From the NCBI GenBank assembly GCA_002291955.1, contig DBBA01000149.1:1-14124 (forward strand): a DNA stretch of 14,124 nucleotides, given 5' to 3'. Position 1 is the first letter of the stretch. Each line of letters opens with the position of its first letter. Source of the stretch: Rhodobacteraceae bacterium UBA996 (lineage in GTDB: Bacteria; Pseudomonadota; Alphaproteobacteria; Rhodobacterales; Rhodobacteraceae). Below the pieces are notes generated by a model. The model saw only the letters and a program-made list of their open reading frames with translations. It was not told where the DNA came from and did no database searches. Below, piece by piece: positions 1-6,915 of this stretch. Position numbers and translations under genes: made by a program.

Positions 1-118
1 CTGCGGAACAGGCGGGGACGCCGATGGCCGCGCACGTCGAAGTCTCCCGCCCGGACCGCTTGGCCGAGCCTCCGGACCGGGCGGGAGCAGCCTTGATCCA
101 CCATGGCTTCGATGTGCT
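1..118. other. Left edge, no supported gene; inverted repeat at 44-87
   Basis: I find no convincing coding region here. An open frame runs rightwards from an ATG at position 24 into the aminotransferase, but its residues up to position 260 resemble no protein I know and cross a hairpin repeat, so I treat it as chance read-through in GC-rich DNA. The stretch contains a strong inverted repeat: an 11-bp perfect stem (44-54 with 77-87, arm CTCCCGCCCGG), then one mismatch and three more pairs (56-58 with 73-75). It could be a factor-dependent or T-less terminator of a gene left of the window, but no T-run follows. Confidence 0.4.
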
Positions 119-172
119 CCAAGTATCCCGGGGGGAGTCGCCCCAAGGCGACGGGGGGCAGCGCCCCCCGTC
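119..172 (-). repeat. GC-rich hairpin repeat, copy 1
   Basis: Read on the minus strand this is a perfect 10-bp stem (163-172 with 150-159) closing a GCT loop, core GGGGGGCGCTGCCCCCC, and it ends in CCCCCCGGGATACTTGG (135-119). A second overlapping stem, GTCGCC/GGCGAC (137-142 with 147-152), could form instead. Copy 2 lies at 4616-4687 with the same 19-nt hairpin core and a 16/17 match to the terminal motif. I recall similar elements scattered between genes in Rhodobacterales; whether they act as terminators, mRNA-stabilising structures or non-autonomous elements is unknown to me. Confidence 0.7.
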
Positions 173-202
173 CCGACAACCCACGGTATGCCACCGTAGG
201 CT

Positions 203-231
203 TTGCCAAGCCCGGCCATTCGCCCTAAGCC
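203..231 (+). promoter_or_regulatory. Possible sigma-70-type promoter of the aminotransferase
   Basis: TTGCCA (203-208, five of six matches to TTGACA) is followed after exactly 17 bp by TAAGCC (226-231), a weak -10. The predicted start of transcription would be near 238, about 23 nt before the ATG at 261. The -35 spacing is right but the -10 match is poor, so this is tentative. Confidence 0.3.
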
Positions 232-260
232 GTCACGGACGACGCCAAAGGAGGCCATCC

Positions 261-1388
261 ATGCCCGCGCTGCGCGACGACATCGACCCCGACGGCCTGC
301 TTGAGTTCTCGGTCGTGTTCACCGACCGCTCTCTGAACCACATGTCCCGCGCCTTTCAGGGCGTGATGCGCGACATCGGGCGCATCCTGCGCGAGGTCTA
401 CAAGGCCGAGGCGGTCGCGGTCGTGCCCGGCGGCGGGACCTATGCGATGGAGGCGGTCGCGCGGCAGCTGGCCACGGGGCGGCGCGCGATGGTCATCCGC
501 AATGGCTGGTTCAGCTACCGCTGGTCGCAGATCTTCGAGGCCGGCCGCATCCCGGCCGAGGAAATCGTCATGAAGGCGCGGCGCACGGGCAATGCGGTGG
601 ACGCGCCCTTCGCCCCCGCGGCGCTGGAGGATGTCATCGCGCGCATCCACGCGGACCGGCCCGAGGTGGTGTTCGCGCCGCATGTGGAGACGAGCGCAGG
701 CATCATCCTGCCCGATGCCTGGCTCCGCGCGGTGACCGATGCGGTGCATGCGGTTGGCGGGATCTTCGTGCTCGACTGCATCGCGTCGGGTTGCGCCTGG
801 GTGGACATGGCGGCGACCGGCGTGGACGTCCTGATCTCGGCCCCGCAGAAGGGCTGGTCGGCGCAGCCGTCGGCGGGCCTTGTCATGCTGTCGGCAGAAG
901 GCCGCGCGCGGGTGAAGGCCGCGCAATCCACGTCCTTCGCCGTGGACCTGGGCAAGTGGCTGACGATCATGGAAGCCTACGAGAACGGCGGGCACGCCTA
1001 TCACGCGACCATGCCCACGGACGCGCTCCGCGCCTTCCGCGACACGATGCTGGAGATGGAGGGGATCGGCTGGGGCACCCTGTCGGACGCGCAGTGGGAC
1101 CAGGGTCGCAAGGTGCGGGCGCTGTTCGCCGGGCGCGGCATCCGGTCGGTGGCCGCTGACGGCTTCGGGGCGCCGGGGGTGGTGGTGAACTATACCGCCG
1201 ACCCGGAGTTCCAGAACGGCAAGAAGTTCATGGCCGAAGGGCTGCAGATCGCCGCGGGCGTGCCCCTGATGTGCGACGAGGGGCCGGACTTCCGGACCTT
1301 CCGCATCGGGCTGTTCGGGCTGGACAAGCTGCGCGACGTGGATGCGAGCGTGGGGCGGCTGGCGGCGGCCTTGGACCGGGTGATGTGA
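261..1388 (+). CDS. Class V-fold PLP-dependent aminotransferase (alanine-glyoxylate aminotransferase-like)
   Basis: A 375-residue protein of the aspartate-aminotransferase fold class V group (serine-pyruvate / alanine-glyoxylate aminotransferase family), a cytosolic enzyme moving amino groups to small 2-oxo acids using pyridoxal phosphate. Seen in the sequence: the VVPGGGTYAMEAV loop near residues 48-60 that cradles cofactor phosphate, the FVLDCIASG segment with the pyridine-binding Asp, and SAPQKGWSA with the Schiff-base lysine at residue 197. The ATG at 261 follows an AAAGGAGG ribosome site (247-254) at good spacing; an in-frame ATG at 24 would add 79 residues unlike any aminotransferase. 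Length fits the family. The true substrate (serine, alanine, 2-aminoethylphosphonate or other) cannot be read from sequence. A small exported protein follows 36 nt later. Confidence 0.88.
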   Translation: MPALRDDIDPDGLLEFSVVFTDRSLNHMSRAFQGVMRDIGRILREVYKAEAVAVVPGGGTYAMEAVARQLATGRRAMVIRNGWFSYRWSQIFEAGRIPAEEIVMKARRTGNAVDAPFAPAALEDVIARIHADRPEVVFAPHVETSAGIILPDAWLRAVTDAVHAVGGIFVLDCIASGCAWVDMAATGVDVLISAPQKGWSAQPSAGLVMLSAEGRARVKAAQSTSFAVDLGKWLTIMEAYENGGHAYHATMPTDALRAFRDTMLEMEGIGWGTLSDAQWDQGRKVRALFAGRGIRSVAADGFGAPGVVVNYTADPEFQNGKKFMAEGLQIAAGVPLMCDEGPDFRTFRIGLFGLDKLRDVDASVGRLAAALDRVM

Positions 1389-1424
1389 CGGGTCACACCA
1401 TCCCGGGGCCGGACGGAGAGCGCC

Positions 1425-1748
1425 GTGCGGGCATGGAAAGCGCTGGCCCTGCTGGCTGCGGTGGGCTTGTATCTGGGCGCCGACGCGGTCGGATCCTCGA
1501 TGGCGCTGGCGGATCTGGCCGGGCGACCGGTGATCGCCCTGTCGCGGGATGGTGGCGCCGTGCGGGTTCCGGTGCAGATGGCGGGCACACCGGCAAAGGC
1601 AGGTGAAGCGCGGGTCCTGGGCGGGACCGGGGTCGCGTTCGGGTTTCGCATGTCCTACGGTCTTCCCCAGGGTGGCGAGGCCCTGTGCACCGCCCGGTTT
1701 CGCTGGATGTCCTGCTCGGACGGCTGGACCGCGCAGCGCGGCGGTTGA
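1425..1748 (+). CDS. Small exported protein of unknown function
   Basis: A 107-residue protein starting at GTG with a GGAGAG ribosome site (1414-1419) at proper spacing. Residues 1-23 look like a signal peptide or N-terminal anchor: Arg2 and Lys5, then a hydrophobic run (ALALLAAVGLYLG) with small residues near 19-27. The remainder is soluble, with two cysteines (88 and 97) near the C-terminus that could form a disulfide in the periplasm. I do not recognise the family. It sits 36 nt after the aminotransferase, so it may share its transcript, and it ends 68 nt before the convergent monooxygenase. An antisense frame also exists here, but the exported-protein composition and the ribosome site favour this one. 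Confidence 0.5.
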   Translation: MRAWKALALLAAVGLYLGADAVGSSMALADLAGRPVIALSRDGGAVRVPVQMAGTPAKAGEARVLGGTGVAFGFRMSYGLPQGGEALCTARFRWMSCSDGWTAQRGG

Positions 1749-1816
1749 GCGTCCGGGGCGAGGGTGGCCGGGCGCGGGTCGCGCGGTGGGCCCGTGTCAG
1801 CGGACCGCGGCCGGCG

Positions 1817-3049
1817 TCACGGCGCCGCTTTTGCGGGCTGGTCTGCGGCGGCGGGGCCCCTGCCACCGAGGCCTGCCCGCATCACCGCCTGGCGGACCGG
1901 TGCGATGCCGTGCACGGCGCGCAGGCCCATCAGCCGCGCGGCCTGCATGGGCGCGGCACCGGACCCGACCACCCGGTTGAACAGGTCGATCACCGCGGCC
2001 CGCGCGTGGATGTCGCCCGTGCGTGCCCGGGCGTAGGCGTGCAGCATCGAAGGCGTGCCCAGGTCGCCGGGCGCGCGGGCGACGATGTCGGCGAGCGCGG
2101 CCACATCGGCGAGCGAGGTGTTCAGGCCCTGCGCGCCGATGGGGGGCATGACGTGCGCAGCCTCGGCGATCACGGCCACGCGCTCGCCGGTCAGCCGGTC
2201 GGCGCGCATGATCACGATGGGCCATTGCCGGATCGGCGAGGCCACCGCGAGCGGGCCCAGCACATGGGCGGAGCGGGCGGTCATGATCGCGCCAAGTTCC
2301 TCAGTCGGCAGGCGGGCAAAGGCCGCGGCCTTGGCCCCGGGATTCATCCAGACGATGGCGGACGCGGGGCGGCCGTCCACGTCGGGCAGGGGCACCATCG
2401 TGAAGGGGCCGCCCTCGTGGTAGACCTCGGTCGAGACGTTGGCGTGGGGAACGTCATGCGTGGCGACAAAGGCCAGCGAGACCTGCCCGTAGCGGGTGAC
2501 GCGGGCGCCGATCCCGGCGGCGTCGCGCAAGGGGCTGTCGCGGCCATCGGCGGCGACGGCGAGGCGGGCGGACAGGCGGGTGCCGTCGGTGAGCGTCACC
2601 AGCGCGGCGGTGGTGCGCTGCACCAGCCCCGCGAAACCCACGCCCAGCCGCAGGTCCACCCCGGGGTGCGCCTGTGCCGCCGCGGTCAGTTCGCGGCGCA
2701 TCACCCAGTTGAGCACGTTCCAGCCGAAGGGCTGGTCGCCGAGGTCGGACGCGCGGAAATCGCGCGTGTCGCGCAGGACGGGCGGGTCGCCCGCGGTATC
2801 CACGATCCGCAGCACGTCGAGGGGCGTGGCGAGGGCCGCGAGCCGGTCCCACAGGCCCAGTCGCGCGAACAGCGCCTGCGACGGCTGGAGGTAGGCGGTG
2901 GACCGCAGGTCCGACCCATCGTCGGCCCCATCGGCCACGGGCGGCGTGGGGTCGGCGACGGTCACGCGGAAGCCTGCCTGCGCCAGCGCCAGCGCGGCGG
3001 TCAGCCCGGCGATCCCGGCGCCCGAGATGAAGATGTCGGTCTGGTGCAT
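1817..3049 (-). CDS. UbiH/UbiF/COQ6-family FAD-dependent hydroxylase
   Basis: A 410-residue flavoprotein monooxygenase, most likely one of the ring hydroxylases of ubiquinone biosynthesis acting at the inner membrane face with O2 and NAD(P)H. Seen: the N-terminal dinucleotide fold DIFISGAGIAGLTAALAL (GxGxxG at residues 10-15), the DGRDSPLR motif (168-175) contacting FAD and NADPH, and the C-terminal FAD motif EAAHVMPPIGAQGLN (296-310). The usual GD of the last motif reads AE here, a change I associate with alphaproteobacterial members. Length fits the family. AGGAGG at 3058-3063 supports the ATG. Which ring position it hydroxylates (UbiH, UbiF, UbiI or UbiL type) cannot be told from sequence. 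It lies 58 nt after the HAD gene on the same strand and could be cotranscribed. Confidence 0.87.
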   Translation of the reverse strand: MHQTDIFISGAGIAGLTAALALAQAGFRVTVADPTPPVADGADDGSDLRSTAYLQPSQALFARLGLWDRLAALATPLDVLRIVDTAGDPPVLRDTRDFRASDLGDQPFGWNVLNWVMRRELTAAAQAHPGVDLRLGVGFAGLVQRTTAALVTLTDGTRLSARLAVAADGRDSPLRDAAGIGARVTRYGQVSLAFVATHDVPHANVSTEVYHEGGPFTMVPLPDVDGRPASAIVWMNPGAKAAAFARLPTEELGAIMTARSAHVLGPLAVASPIRQWPIVIMRADRLTGERVAVIAEAAHVMPPIGAQGLNTSLADVAALADIVARAPGDLGTPSMLHAYARARTGDIHARAAVIDLFNRVVGSGAAPMQAARLMGLRAVHGIAPVRQAVMRAGLGGRGPAAADQPAKAAP

Positions 3050-3107
3050 GGTCCGTGCCTCCTGCCGCGGAGGTAGGGCGCGACCGGGGCGGCGGACAGG
3101 CGGCAGA

Positions 3108-3761
3108 TCAGCGCGGAGCCCCGAGCGGCGCGAGGAAGGCCGCGAGGTCGTCGGTGTGGTGGTGGATGTGGTCGGCCGGTTCGGGGTCGGGCGCGACGTG
3201 CACGGTGCGCAGGCCGAGCGCGTGGGGCACGGCGAGGTTGCGCGTGTCGTCCTCGAACATCGCGGCCCGGGTCGGGGTCAGGCCGTCGCGGGCGAAGACC
3301 GTGGCAAAGGCCGCGGCCTCGGGCTTGGGCCGGTAGCCTGCGTGTTCCACGCCGTAGACCGCGTCGAACAGGCCCGACAGGCCGCGGGCGGCCAGTACCC
3401 GGTCGGCATAGGGCGCGCTGCCGTTCGTGTAGACGATCCGCCGCCCCGGCAGGTCGCGGATGCGGGCGGCAAGGTCGGGGTCGGGCGACAGGCGGTCGAG
3501 CGGGATGTCGTGCACATCCACGAGGTAGGGGGCGGGGTCCAGCCCATGCTCGGCCATCAGCCCCGCCAGCGTGGTCCCGTAGCGGCGCCAGTAGTCGGCG
3601 CGCAGGCGGTCGGCGGTGGCGGCGTCCACGCCGAGGTGGGTGACGATGTAGGCGGTCATGCGCCGGTCGATCAGGTCGAACAGGCGCGCGGACGGCGGGT
3701 AGAGCGTGTTGTCGAGGTCGAAGACCCAGGTGCGGACATGGGAAAAGCGGTCGGCCACCAT
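3108..3761 (-). CDS. HAD hydrolase, pyrimidine 5'-nucleotidase type
   Basis: A 217-residue cytosolic phosphatase of the haloacid dehalogenase superfamily, closest in layout to the SDT1/pyrimidine 5'-nucleotidase group, which dephosphorylates nucleoside monophosphates or small phosphometabolites. Seen: motif I DLDNTLYP with the nucleophile Asp15 and acid/base Asp17, motif II Thr112 in VYTNGS, motif III Lys146 in YRPKP, and motif IV FEDDTRN with Asp171/Asp172 for magnesium. A helical cap lies between motifs I and II, about residues 24-100. The ATG at 3761 has AAAGGA upstream; a longer frame upstream is not HAD-like. The gene is divergent from the GntR regulator and is followed by the UbiH-type hydroxylase. 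The DNTLYP motif makes the subgroup fairly certain; the substrate is not known. Confidence 0.85.
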   Translation of the reverse strand: MVADRFSHVRTWVFDLDNTLYPPSARLFDLIDRRMTAYIVTHLGVDAATADRLRADYWRRYGTTLAGLMAEHGLDPAPYLVDVHDIPLDRLSPDPDLAARIRDLPGRRIVYTNGSAPYADRVLAARGLSGLFDAVYGVEHAGYRPKPEAAAFATVFARDGLTPTRAAMFEDDTRNLAVPHALGLRTVHVAPDPEPADHIHHHTDDLAAFLAPLGAPR

Positions 3762-3931
3762 GGGGCGGGGTCCTTTGCGGTTCACCCGGCGGTCGCACAG
3801 GGCGCAGGGAGGGTCAAGCGCGCGGCGCGGCGCGGGGTCGCCCCCTGCGGTGCTTGACCGGGAACCCCGCGGAGTGTTGGGGTAGGTCCGGACATGACGG
3901 GACGATGACACGCCCGCGGTGGGGAGGCCGG
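3762..3931. promoter_or_regulatory. Divergent intergenic region between the HAD and GntR genes
   Basis: The 170-nt gap carries two outward-facing CTTGACC hexamers of -35 type: one on the minus strand (TTGACC at 3817-3812) and one on the plus strand (3854-3859). Neither has a clear -10 at 16-18 bp, so I call them only as candidates. I could not find a convincing palindrome that would serve as the GntR operator. Confidence 0.3.
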
Positions 3932-4576
3932 ATGAAGGACGCACGCGCGGTGCAGAGGGATGCCTATACCCTGATCCTCGAGGCGATCGACGGGGGGATC
4001 TACCGGCCCGGCGACCGGCTGGTGGAATCGGAACTGGCCGACCGGTTCGGCGTGTCGCGCACGCCGATCCGCGAGGCGCTGCAGAAGCTGGAGACCCAGT
4101 CGATGCTGGCGCGCGACGGGCGCAGTCTGGTGGTCGCGGCGCTGGACCACAACCAGCTGGCGGAACTGTACGTGGTGCGGGGCGAACTGGAGGGGCTGGC
4201 GGCGCGGCTGGCGGCCCAGCATGCCACCGACGAGGAGATAAATGTGCTGGCGGCCATGGTGGCCGAGGATGCGGCCATTGTCGGCGATCCGGACGCGCTG
4301 GCGCGGGCGAACCGGCGGTTCCACAAGCAGATCCACCTGGCGTCGCACAACCGGTATCTGGTGCAGCAGCTGGACCTGGTGCACCGGTCGATGGCGCTGA
4401 TGGCATCCACCTCGATCCGGGCCGAGGGGCGGGGGCGCGCGACGCTGGAGGAGCACCAGGGCATCGTGGACGCGATCGCGGCGCGGAACAGCGAGGCGGC
4501 CTATGCCGCCCTGAAGAGCCACATCAGCCGGGCCTTCGAGGTGCGGCTGCGGCTGGACGCGCAGCGCACGGCCTGA
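3932..4576 (+). CDS. GntR-family transcriptional regulator, FCD (FadR C-terminal) subgroup
   Basis: A 214-residue DNA-binding regulator. Residues 10-68 form the winged helix-turn-helix with the hallmark YRPGDRLVESELADRFGVSRTPIREAL. Residues 75-205 are the all-helical FCD effector domain, which usually binds an organic acid through a metal held by histidines; candidates here are His131 or His135, His175 and His197. The usual Asp before the first His appears to be replaced (RANRRFH). The ATG at 3932 is chosen for the GGGGAGG (3921-3927) just upstream and because the family normally starts a few residues before the DNA-binding domain; ATG 3905 and TTG 3854 are in-frame alternatives. Such proteins commonly control a neighbouring catabolic gene and themselves, but the neighbours here give no clear target. 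Confidence 0.9.
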   Translation: MKDARAVQRDAYTLILEAIDGGIYRPGDRLVESELADRFGVSRTPIREALQKLETQSMLARDGRSLVVAALDHNQLAELYVVRGELEGLAARLAAQHATDEEINVLAAMVAEDAAIVGDPDALARANRRFHKQIHLASHNRYLVQQLDLVHRSMALMASTSIRAEGRGRATLEEHQGIVDAIAARNSEAAYAALKSHISRAFEVRLRLDAQRTA

Positions 4577-4615
4577 GCGGGGGTGCCGGCCTGGACCGGC
4601 GGGACCGGACGCGCG

Positions 4616-4687
4616 CGGGGGGCGCTGCCCCCCGGGCAGAGCGCGGGGCGGGCACCGGACGTGGTCCCTGCCCCCCGGGATATTTGG
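4616..4687 (+). repeat. GC-rich hairpin repeat, copy 2
   Basis: An 8-bp perfect stem with a GCT loop (4616-4623 with 4627-4634) followed 36 nt later by CCCCCCGGGATATTTGG (4671-4687). This is the same architecture and orientation-specific terminal motif as the copy at 119-172 on the other strand. It lies just after the GntR stop codon, between converging genes, a position consistent with a 3'-end or terminator role. A small TGCCCC/GGGGCA inverted repeat (4669-4674 with 4686-4691) overlaps the terminal motif. The rest of the 4577-4800 gap shows no gene. Confidence 0.7.
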
Positions 4688-4800
4688 GGCATGTCGACGC
4701 CGGTGACGGATGGTGCGGTGCATCGCGCGGGTCCCGCGAACCGGACGCCAGGGCGCCAGGGGCCGGGCCCGTCGCGTGGCGCGGCGCGGGGGCTGCGATG

Positions 4801-6792
4801 TCAGACGGTCGGCGGTGGCGGCGCGCCGACCGTGCCGCGGCGGGTCAGGCTGTGGCCGTGCGCGGTCTTTTCCCAGTAGAAGGGGCGCGCCATGATCTCC
4901 CACAGGCCCTTCCACGCGGCGGCGGTGGCGGCCATGTGATAGAGGTGCAGCGTGGGCACCCAGGGCATCAGCCAGCGGCGCGCCGGATCGCGCACCGCGA
5001 CCAGTCCCAGCGCGATCACGGTGACCTCGGCCGTCAGGAAGGCGGCGGCGAGCGCCGTGAAGACCCCGCCCGGCAGGACACCCGCGGCGGGGTGCCAGCC
5101 GGCGAGGAGGTAGAGCCAGAAGGACCACAGGAGCGGCGCCAGCAGCACCTGTGCGAGCGTGCCGAGGAACAGCACCTGGAAGCCCAGGAACCCGCGCGGC
5201 CCGAGGTCGCGCCAGAGCTGGCGGGGATCGCGCATGTGCACGGCCCAGGTGATCGCGTAGCCCTTGAGCCAGCGCGAGCGCTGCCGCACCCAGGCGCCGG
5301 GGCTGGCGGTCGCTTCCTCGTACGTGACGGTGTCCACCAGTTCGGTGCGCAGGCCCGCGCGGGCCAGCCGCATGCCGAGGTCCGCATCCTCGGTTACGTT
5401 GTGCGCGTCCCAGGCGCCCAGCCGTTCGAGCGCCGCGCGGCGGAAGAACAGCGTCGTGCCGCCGAGCGGCACCGGCAGGCGGAGGTATTCGAGCGCGGGC
5501 AACAGGACCCGGAACCAGCTTGCGTATTCCACGGTGAAGCAGCGGGTGATCCAGCTTTGCCGGGGGTTGTAGTAGTCGAGCACGCCTTGCAGGCACGCGA
5601 CCTCGGGGCCGCGGGACTGGAAGCGGTCGACGATGCGGCGGATCTGGTCGGGGTCGGGCGCATCCTCGGCATCATAGACCCCGATGATGGAGCCGCGCGC
5701 GTGGTCGAGGGCGTAGTTCATCGCGCGGGGCTTGGTGCGGACCGCGCCGCGCGGCACCACGACCGTGCGCATGTGGGCGGGCAGGTCCACGGCGGCGAGG
5801 GTGGCGCGGGTGGTGCTGTCGTCCTCCTCGACCACGAGGAGGATGTCGAGCAGTTCGGCCGGCCAGTCGAGCCGGGCGAGGCGGCTGACCAGGCGGACCG
5901 CGATCTCGCGCTCGCGGAACAGGGGCACGAGCAGGCTGACGACCGGGGCGCGGGACACGAGCGGTACCACGGTGCTGTCCGCCGTGGCCGGTGCGGATGC
6001 GCCCCCGGATGCGCCCCGGGACGTGTTGCGGGATGTGTTGCGCCCGGCGGCGAGCGCGATCGTGATGGCGGCAAGGCGCAGCGCGGTCATAGCCAGAAGC
6101 GCGAGCACCGCGGCGCCGAGCGCGGCAAGAAACAGCGCGCGGGGCGCGGCGGCCATGAGGACCACCAGCGCGACGCTGCCCGCGACCAGGCCGCGGACGG
6201 AGCCGCCCATCGAGAGGGTGCGGCAGGACAGTGCCTGGGGCACCCGGGTTTCGGCCCGGCGGGTGAGAAGGTGGCGGCGCAGGGGCAGGATCGCCTGCAG
6301 CATCTCGTCCCGGGTGGCGATCGCCATGAAGACGCGGCCATGCCGGGGGGCGATGCGTTCCCGCACCTCGGCAAAGCGGTCGGGGCGGTCGGTGGCGACG
6401 ACGATGCCGCCCCCGGTGCGGTGCCAGGGCAGGACCCCCATCCGAAGGCAGTCGGCCAGCCCGAAGTCATCGGCCAGGGCCGGGTCGGGCGCGCGGCGGC
6501 GGAAATCGGCGCGGTTGGTGCCGTGGACCAGCGCCTGCGCATCGGCAAGGCCCGTGTCGGAGACAAGCCCGCGCGCGCGCAGCACATCGGCAAGGTCGGC
6601 CTCGCTGCGGGCCTCGGACGCGCGGGCGGCGGCGAGGTCGGCCGGTGCGAGCGCGCCCATCGCCACCAGTGCCTCGCCAAGGTTGGCCGGCGCGGGCGTC
6701 GGCTGGACACCCGCGCCGCGCAGCGACATCGGCCCCGGATCGGACCGGAGCGGCGGGACGACAAGGCGAAGCGGCACGGCGGAAGGCGACAT
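4801..6792 (-). CDS. Membrane glycosyltransferase family 2 with N-terminal MshEN/GspE-N-like domain
   Basis: A 663-residue inner-membrane protein. Residues about 36-170 resemble the GspE/MshE N-terminal domain (LGEALVAMGALAPADLAAA, then DLADVLRARGLVSDTGLADA). Two hydrophobic helices (about 200-217 and 219-245) are followed by a Ser/Arg-rich linker of four-residue repeats (251-266). Residues 283-520 are a processive-type GT-A domain with DAED (374-377) for the metal and nucleotide sugar, TED (467-469) carrying the base, and QRSRW (504-508), the QxxRW acceptor motif. Helices at about 535-563, 572-600 and perhaps 610-630 would form the export channel. The layout resembles cellulose or exopolysaccharide synthases; the sugar and product are unknown. 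The ATG has only a weak ribosome site; ATG at residue 22 is an alternative. A CtrA-type box lies about 50 nt upstream. Confidence 0.88.
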   Translation of the reverse strand: MSPSAVPLRLVVPPLRSDPGPMSLRGAGVQPTPAPANLGEALVAMGALAPADLAAARASEARSEADLADVLRARGLVSDTGLADAQALVHGTNRADFRRRAPDPALADDFGLADCLRMGVLPWHRTGGGIVVATDRPDRFAEVRERIAPRHGRVFMAIATRDEMLQAILPLRRHLLTRRAETRVPQALSCRTLSMGGSVRGLVAGSVALVVLMAAAPRALFLAALGAAVLALLAMTALRLAAITIALAAGRNTSRNTSRGASGGASAPATADSTVVPLVSRAPVVSLLVPLFREREIAVRLVSRLARLDWPAELLDILLVVEEDDSTTRATLAAVDLPAHMRTVVVPRGAVRTKPRAMNYALDHARGSIIGVYDAEDAPDPDQIRRIVDRFQSRGPEVACLQGVLDYYNPRQSWITRCFTVEYASWFRVLLPALEYLRLPVPLGGTTLFFRRAALERLGAWDAHNVTEDADLGMRLARAGLRTELVDTVTYEEATASPGAWVRQRSRWLKGYAITWAVHMRDPRQLWRDLGPRGFLGFQVLFLGTLAQVLLAPLLWSFWLYLLAGWHPAAGVLPGGVFTALAAAFLTAEVTVIALGLVAVRDPARRWLMPWVPTLHLYHMAATAAAWKGLWEIMARPFYWEKTAHGHSLTRRGTVGAPPPPTV

Positions 6793-6839
6793 GGGACGAC
6801 CGGGATCAGGACACGTTCCCGACGTTCGTCGCCAATCAG

Positions 6840-6857
6840 GGTTAATGCCCGGTTAAG
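6840..6857 (-). promoter_or_regulatory. CtrA-type binding box upstream of the glycosyltransferase
   Basis: On the minus strand the sequence is CTTAACCGGGCATTAACC, that is TTAACC-N5-TTAACC, which satisfies the full CtrA consensus TTAA-N7-TTAA exactly (TTAA at 6842-6845 and 6853-6856). It is centred about 57 nt from the glycosyltransferase ATG, where a CtrA-activated promoter would place it over the -35 region with transcription starting near 6814. It is also a rare AT-rich patch in GC-rich DNA. It could not serve carA, whose 3' end lies on the other side. Confidence 0.65.
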
Positions 6858-6862
6858 ACGCG

Positions 6863-6891
6863 CCGTGCGCGGGCAAACCTCCCGCGCGCGG
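6863..6891 (-). terminator. Hairpin after carA, probable terminator
   Basis: An 11-bp stem with one G-U pair (6863-6873 with 6881-6891) closes a 7-nt loop, 25 nt past the carA stop codon. On the minus strand it is followed by CGCGTCTTAACC, so there is only a weak T stretch. It separates carA from the CtrA-box promoter of the next gene. Confidence 0.5.
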
Positions 6892-6915
6892 GCGGGGCGC
6901 CCGGCCGCGCGGGGA

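Noticed and set aside
24..260. In-frame N-terminal extension of the aminotransferase to an ATG at 24
   Set aside because: It crosses the hairpin repeat, has no family similarity, and a strong ribosome site lies right before the ATG at 261.
1685..3076. A 463-codon plus-strand frame opposite the UbiH-type gene
   Set aside because: Its residues are rich in Gly, Arg, His and Gln with no recognisable motif, while the minus strand shows clear FAD motifs.
3812..3859. Pair of divergent CTTGACC hexamers as full promoters for the HAD and GntR genes
   Set aside because: Neither has a believable -10 at 16-18 bp, so they are kept only as a low-confidence regional note.
3782..5596. A 604-codon minus-strand frame overlapping the GntR gene and the glycosyltransferase 3' half
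   Set aside because: It is out of frame with the glycosyltransferase and antisense to the motif-bearing GntR gene; composition is Arg/Pro/Ala noise.
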